A stretch of DNA of 28,636 bases from Burkholderiales bacterium UBA4615. Lineage in GTDB: Bacteria > Pseudomonadota > Gammaproteobacteria > Burkholderiales > Burkholderiaceae_E. Position 1 is the stretch's first letter, and every line of letters starts with the position of its first letter. The DNA lies in assembly GCA_002386465.1 (NCBI GenBank), contig DGIT01000147.1:29205-57840 (forward strand), given 5' to 3'. The translations under genes were made by a program, and so were the position numbers. Shown one piece after another: positions 24,815-28,636 of the stretch. The notes below the pieces were generated by a model. The model saw only the letters and a program-made list of their open reading frames with translations, made no database searches and had not been told where the DNA came from.

Positions 24815-25684
24815 TCAGGTCTTGCGAAACAGTCCCTCAGGACGAAAGATCAGCACGGCCGCCATGAGCAGATAGACCACCATGCCAGCGAGCTCGGGCA
24901 CGTAGACCTGACCAAAGGTGTCGGCCAGGCCGATCAGCAGGGCGGCCACCAAGGCGCCTTTGACCGACCCGATGCCACCGATCACGACCACGACGAAACA
25001 GATGATGAGCACCTGGCTGCCCATGTTCGGATAGACCGATGACACCGGCGCAGCCAGCATGCCTGCGAACGCCGCCAGCGCGGTGCCCAGTGCAAAGACC
25101 AGAGCGAAGAGCAAACGGATGTTGATACCCATCGCTTCGGTCATTTCCCGGTTGTGTGCGCCGGCCCGGATCATCATGCCAAGCCGGGTGTGCCGGATGA
25201 GCCAGTGCATGCCCAGTGCGATCAGGATGCAGGCCGCGGAAATCACCAGGCGATAAACCGGATACGACAGGGTATCGGTCAGTGGGATCGAGTGATTGAA
25301 CAGCTCGGGTACTTTGACGCCCTGCACATCATCGCCCCAGATGATCGAGCGCAACTGCTCGAAGATCAGGATCAGACCGTAGGTGAGCAGCACCTGGTAG
25401 AGATGGTCGCGATGATAGAAGTGCCTGATGAGCAGACGCTCAAGCAGCAGGCCCAGCCCCACTGACAACACCACGCCTACCACGATGGCGGCGAGCAGGC
25501 TGTTGAACTGCGAGGCCAGCGACCAGGCCAGATAGGCGCCGATCATGTAGAAGCTGCCATGGGCGAGGTTGATCACGCCCATGATGCCGAAGATCAGCGT
25601 CAGCCCCGAGGCGACCAGGAACAGCAACAGGCCGTATTGCAGCCCGTTGAGCACCTGAATCAGAAACGAGGCGACGCTGTCCAT
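24815..25684 (-). CDS. Branched-chain-type ABC transporter permease LivH-like
   Basis: A 289-residue permease. LNGLQYGLLLFLVASGLTLIFGIMGVINLAHGSFYMIGAY is the family N-terminus (residues 12-51). The ATPase-docking loop is TRLGMMIRAGAHNREMTEAMGIN, and the C-terminal helices include VVVIGGIGSVKGALVAALLIG. It is the partner of the LivM-like permease. The ATG at 25684 lies 13 bases after the solute-binding protein stop. Confidence 0.95.
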   Translation of the reverse strand: MDSVASFLIQVLNGLQYGLLLFLVASGLTLIFGIMGVINLAHGSFYMIGAYLAWSLASQFNSLLAAIVVGVVLSVGLGLLLERLLIRHFYHRDHLYQVLLTYGLILIFEQLRSIIWGDDVQGVKVPELFNHSIPLTDTLSYPVYRLVISAACILIALGMHWLIRHTRLGMMIRAGAHNREMTEAMGINIRLLFALVFALGTALAAFAGMLAAPVSSVYPNMGSQVLIICFVVVVIGGIGSVKGALVAALLIGLADTFGQVYVPELAGMVVYLLMAAVLIFRPEGLFRKT

Positions 25685-25697
25685 GGCCTGCAGCCGA

Positions 25698-26945
25698 TCA
25701 GCCCAACTTGCAGCCGCGCGCCGGGTCGGCCAGCGCCTTCCAGGCCACCGAGACGTACTTGTTCTGCTCGCCTTCCACGCGACGCAGATAGATGTCCTGG
25801 ATGGGGTTGTGCGCCTTGGACATGGTCCAGGTGCCGCGCGGGCTGTCGACTTTCACGCCTTCCATGGCCTTGATGAGGCCCTGCTTGTTGCCGAAGTCGC
25901 CCTTGACCGCTTCCATGGCCTGCGCCAGTACCAGACCGGTGTCGTAGCCCTGCACGGCATAGACGTCGGGCTGCATCTTGTAGGCCACGGCGTAGCGGGT
26001 GCGGAACTCCTTGTCGCGCGCGCTGGGCAGCGAGTCGGCATAGTGCAGCGTGGTCATGAGACCTTGTGCCTGGGCCTGTACGGCCTGCAGCACGCCATCG
26101 GTGAGAAAGCCTGACCCGTACAGCGGGATCTTGTCCTTCAGACCTGCAGCCGCATAGTCGGCAACAAATTTCGCGGCCCCTGCCCCTGCAAAGAAGCAGG
26201 CCACGGCATCGGGTTTGAGTGCGGCGATTTCAGCCAGCAGCGGCTGGAATTCGACGTTGGGGAAGGGCAGGCCGAGTTCCTTGACGACCTTGCCGCCGGC
26301 TCGCTCGAAGCCTTGTTTGAACGAGGCGCCGCTTTCGTCGCCGGCGGCGTATTTCCAGGAGATCCAGACCGCGGTCTTGTGACCGCGCTCGGCCATCACC
26401 TTACCCAGCGGATGCACCGGCTGCCAGTTCGAGAACGAGGTGCGAAAGATGTTGGGCGAGCACATCGGGCCGGTGATGTCGTCTGCACCGGCGTTGGGGA
26501 TCAGCAGCAGGGTGCCGGTTTCGCGCGCGATCTTGGCCATGCCCAGCGCCACCCCCGAATGCACGGTACCGACCAGCACGTCGACCTTGTCGCGCTGCAC
26601 GAGCCGATTGGTGTTCTCGGGGGCCTTGGCGGGGTTGGATTCGTCGTCGACCGTGAAGTACTCGATCTCGCGTCCGCCGATCTTGCCGCCGCGTTCGGCC
26701 ACAGCCATCTTGAAGCCGTTGTTGATCGCGGTGCCCAGTGCAGCGAACGCGCCGCTCGAGGGCAGCATCATGCCGACCTTCAGCTTGGCGGGCTGCGCGT
26801 GAATGAACGGTGCGGGCAGCGCGAGCGCGGCGGCCGTTCCGCCGCTGCGGGCCAGAAACGCGCGGCGCGACGGGGTGGGTCCGCTGGCGGATGCACTGTC
26901 TGCGGTGTGGGCCGCGGGCTGAATGATCGGATCGGTCGGTGTCAT
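25698..26945 (-). CDS. Branched-chain-type ABC transporter solute-binding protein with Tat signal
   Basis: A 415-residue periplasmic binding protein of the Leu/Ile/Val-receptor family. A long N-terminus carries a twin-arginine signal SRRAFLARSGG at about residues 27-37, followed by a hydrophobic stretch ending near FIHAQ. The mature domain starts KLKVGMMLPSSGAFAALGTA, with NGFKMAVAERGG and EIEYFTVDDESNPAKAPE. VGTVHSGVALGMAKIA and PNAGADDITG follow, typical of the ABC substrate-binding group found near aromatic-acid genes. Its ATG overlaps the hydrolase stop by four bases (ATGA). Ligand by context: benzoate or a related acid, inferred. Confidence 0.93.
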   Translation of the reverse strand: MTPTDPIIQPAAHTADSASASGPTPSRRAFLARSGGTAAALALPAPFIHAQPAKLKVGMMLPSSGAFAALGTAINNGFKMAVAERGGKIGGREIEYFTVDDESNPAKAPENTNRLVQRDKVDVLVGTVHSGVALGMAKIARETGTLLLIPNAGADDITGPMCSPNIFRTSFSNWQPVHPLGKVMAERGHKTAVWISWKYAAGDESGASFKQGFERAGGKVVKELGLPFPNVEFQPLLAEIAALKPDAVACFFAGAGAAKFVADYAAAGLKDKIPLYGSGFLTDGVLQAVQAQAQGLMTTLHYADSLPSARDKEFRTRYAVAYKMQPDVYAVQGYDTGLVLAQAMEAVKGDFGNKQGLIKAMEGVKVDSPRGTWTMSKAHNPIQDIYLRRVEGEQNKYVSVAWKALADPARGCKLG

Positions 26946-27865
26946 GAGGTCTCCAGGGATGATGGCCGGTCTGGTTCGGCGGATCGGGTCAACAGAAAAT
27001 GTTTCACCGCATCGATGACCGTCTGGGGCTGGTCGCGGTGCGGGGAATGCCCGCAGCGCGCCAGTGCCAGGCGCTCGGTGTCCTCAACGGACGCCTCGAT
27101 TGCGCTGATCTGAGCCATTGTGCCGTACTCATCGTCCACGCCCTGAATGGCCAGCACAGGACAACGGATGTCCTGCAGCTCAGCACGCAGATTCCAATCC
27201 GAGAACTCAGGCAGCAGCCAGGCGTTGCTCCAGCCCCAGAAGGCCGAATCGACATCGTCATGCCAGCGTGAAAGGCGTCCCCGCAGGTCCTGCTCCAGAT
27301 AGGCCTGACGTGCCGCGTTGATGCTGCGCAGGGACAGGTCTTCGACGAACACATGTGCAGCCATCGACACGACCCCTGCGACTTGCGCCGGGAATTTGGC
27401 TGCGTGAATCAGTGCGATGGATGCGCCATCGCTGTGGCCGAACAGCCAGATGGGTGGCATGGGCGCCGGGCGTGTCACCTGATCCAGCAGGGCGGGCAGC
27501 ACCTCGATCGCCTGCCGGTGCATGAAGTCGGTGCCCCAGTGTTCGTCTGCAGCGCGCGGCGTCGATCGCCCGTAGCCAGGGCGCGAATACACCAGTCCGC
27601 GCAGGCCAACGGCATCACACAGGCGGGCCGGGAAGTCTTTCCACATGGCAAGCGACCCCAGTCCTTCGTGCAGGAAGACCAGGATGGGCGATGCCGCGGC
27701 TGGCCCGTTGCCCGCCGCAGTTGCAGCACCTGCAGCGGGTTCGATCCAGGCGTACTCGACCCGGATGGCGCCGATTTGCGCAAAGTGATGCCTTCCCGTG
27801 GGTGCGGGTACGCCGCGCTCCGACAGGGCGGGCGTGCTTGCTGGCAATGCTGGGTTCAAGCGCAC
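26942..27865 (-). CDS. Alpha/beta hydrolase
   Basis: Predicted 307-residue alpha/beta-fold hydrolase. The oxyanion region is FLHEGLGSLAMW with HEGLG at 66-70, the nucleophile elbow FGHSDGAS has Ser145, the acid is probably Asp244 in IQGVDDEYG, and the catalytic histidine is His273 in CGHSPHRDQP. It lies directly after the CoA ligase gene and overlaps the binding-protein gene by four bases. A hydrolase in this place is known from box-type benzoate clusters, where a lactone- or thioester-hydrolase role has been proposed; the true substrate is not shown. No ATG precedes the conserved part within reach; GTG 27865, 25 bases after the ligase stop, is the most reasonable start. Confidence 0.88.
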   Translation of the reverse strand: MRLNPALPASTPALSERGVPAPTGRHHFAQIGAIRVEYAWIEPAAGAATAAGNGPAAASPILVFLHEGLGSLAMWKDFPARLCDAVGLRGLVYSRPGYGRSTPRAADEHWGTDFMHRQAIEVLPALLDQVTRPAPMPPIWLFGHSDGASIALIHAAKFPAQVAGVVSMAAHVFVEDLSLRSINAARQAYLEQDLRGRLSRWHDDVDSAFWGWSNAWLLPEFSDWNLRAELQDIRCPVLAIQGVDDEYGTMAQISAIEASVEDTERLALARCGHSPHRDQPQTVIDAVKHFLLTRSAEPDRPSSLETS

Positions 27866-27890
27866 TCCCGGGGCGTTCGACTGGACCGTC

Positions 27891-28636
27891 TCATGGCAGC
27901 GCGCGCTCGGCCTCGCGCAGTCGGAAACGCTGAATCTTGCCGGTGGCGGTCTTGGGCAGCTCAGGCACGAACGCGATCTGGCGCGGGTACTTGTAGGGGG
28001 CCAGGCGTCCTTTGACGAAGGCCTGCAGCGCCAGAGAAAGGGCATCGTCTGCCTGCCCTGCATCTTTCAGGACAACGAACGCTTTGGCGCGGGTGAGTCC
28101 ATTCTCGTCGTCGACCCCGATCACTGCGGCTTCCAGAACCGCTTCATGCTGCATCAGCGCTGATTCGACCTCGAAGGGCGACACATACTGACCGCTGACC
28201 TTGAGCATGTCGTCGCCCCGCCCGGCATAGACGTAGTAGCCCTCGGCATCGCGGAAATACTTGTCGCCGCTGCGGGTCCAGTCGCCCTGAAAGGTCGCGC
28301 GAGAACGCGTGCGGTCGGCCCAGTACATGAGCGCTGAAGACGGTCCCTGTATGAAGAGATCGCCAACCTGCTCCGGGCCGTCCAGCACCGCACCGCTGTC
28401 GTCGCGCAGTTCTACGCGAAAGCCCGGGACCGGTTTGCCGGTGGTGCCGTAGCGCACATCGCCCGGTCGGTTCGACAGAAAAATGTGCAGCATCTCGGTG
28501 GAGCCAATCCCGTCGACGATCTCGCAGCCGAAGCGGCTCGTGAACCGCTCGCCGATCTCGCGCGGCAGCGCCTCGCCTGCCGAGGAGCACAGCCGCAAGG
28601 CCACGGCTTCGCGCGATGGCAGCGCAGACGAGGCCA
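27891..28636 (-). CDS. Benzoate-CoA ligase family AMP-forming enzyme, C-terminal part (partial)
   Basis: Last 248 residues of an acyl-adenylate-forming ligase; the N-terminal half lies beyond the right edge. Visible motifs in order: SSAGEALP, GIGSTEMLHIF (adenine-binding region), YGTTGKPVPGF, GDKYFRDAEGYYVYAGRGDDMLKVSG with the hinge aspartate and VSPFEVES, and PKTATGKIQRF with the catalytic lysine near the C-terminus. The wording of the GIGSTEM and DDMLKVSGQYVSP stretches is close to benzoate-CoA and 4-hydroxybenzoate-CoA ligases. It would activate an aromatic acid with ATP and CoA in the cytoplasm. Hydrolase and ABC transporter genes follow on the same strand. 2-Aminobenzoate- or hydroxybenzoate-CoA ligase remain possible. 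Confidence 0.88.
   Translation of the reverse strand, partial: ASSALPSREAVALRLCSSAGEALPREIGERFTSRFGCEIVDGIGSTEMLHIFLSNRPGDVRYGTTGKPVPGFRVELRDDSGAVLDGPEQVGDLFIQGPSSALMYWADRTRSRATFQGDWTRSGDKYFRDAEGYYVYAGRGDDMLKVSGQYVSPFEVESALMQHEAVLEAAVIGVDDENGLTRAKAFVVLKDAGQADDALSLALQAFVKGRLAPYKYPRQIAFVPELPKTATGKIQRFRLREAERALP

Overview
The window is high-GC chromosomal DNA, densely packed with genes. It most likely comes from a betaproteobacterium of the order Burkholderiales. Three things support this: the gene order ccoI-ccoS-ccoN, the pyk-fba and purC-purE-purK-Sua5 blocks, and a stand-alone Bug (TctC-like) binding protein. An aromatic-acid CoA ligase beside a five-gene branched-chain-type ABC transporter also fits that group. 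The genus cannot be fixed from the sequence alone. No rRNA, tRNA, CRISPR array, transposase or integrase was seen. No stretch longer than about 235 bases lacks a gene.

Region 1 (1-3.5 kb, minus strand) holds the copper P-type ATPase CcoI, the assembly protein CcoS and the 5' two-thirds or less of CcoN, the catalytic subunit of the microaerobic cbb3 oxidase. Two FNR/ANR-type boxes (829-842 and 3467-3480) flank this block, so low-oxygen control of both the oxidase and its copper supply is likely. Region 2 (3.6-6.4 kb, plus) is glycolysis/gluconeogenesis: pyruvate kinase and class II fructose-bisphosphate aldolase. A 14-bp perfect hairpin lies between them.

Region 3 (6.4-15.7 kb) looks like accessory DNA placed between fba and purC, which I recall as neighbours in several Burkholderiales. 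It contains a cytochrome P450, an orphan AbrB/MazE-type antitoxin with a palindromic operator, a VOC-fold protein and a class C beta-lactamase-like serine hydrolase. It also contains an apparent five-gene operon: solute-binding protein, two permeases, ATPase and a GpdQ-like metallophosphodiesterase. A divergent MFS transporter closes the region. The five-gene operon could import and hydrolyse a phosphodiester.

Region 4 (15.7-20.4 kb, plus) is purC-purE-purK (two steps of IMP synthesis), a Sua5-type threonylcarbamoyl-AMP synthase (tRNA t6A) and the Bug-family binding protein. Region 5 (20.4-21.05 kb, minus) is a HigB-HigA toxin-antitoxin pair. Region 6 (21.15-28.6 kb, minus) reads as one operon: the C-terminal part of a benzoate-CoA-ligase-like enzyme, an alpha/beta hydrolase, LivK-H-M-G-F-type ABC genes and an MFS transporter. 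This matches the edge of an aerobic benzoyl-CoA (box) catabolic cluster whose core genes would lie beyond base 28636.
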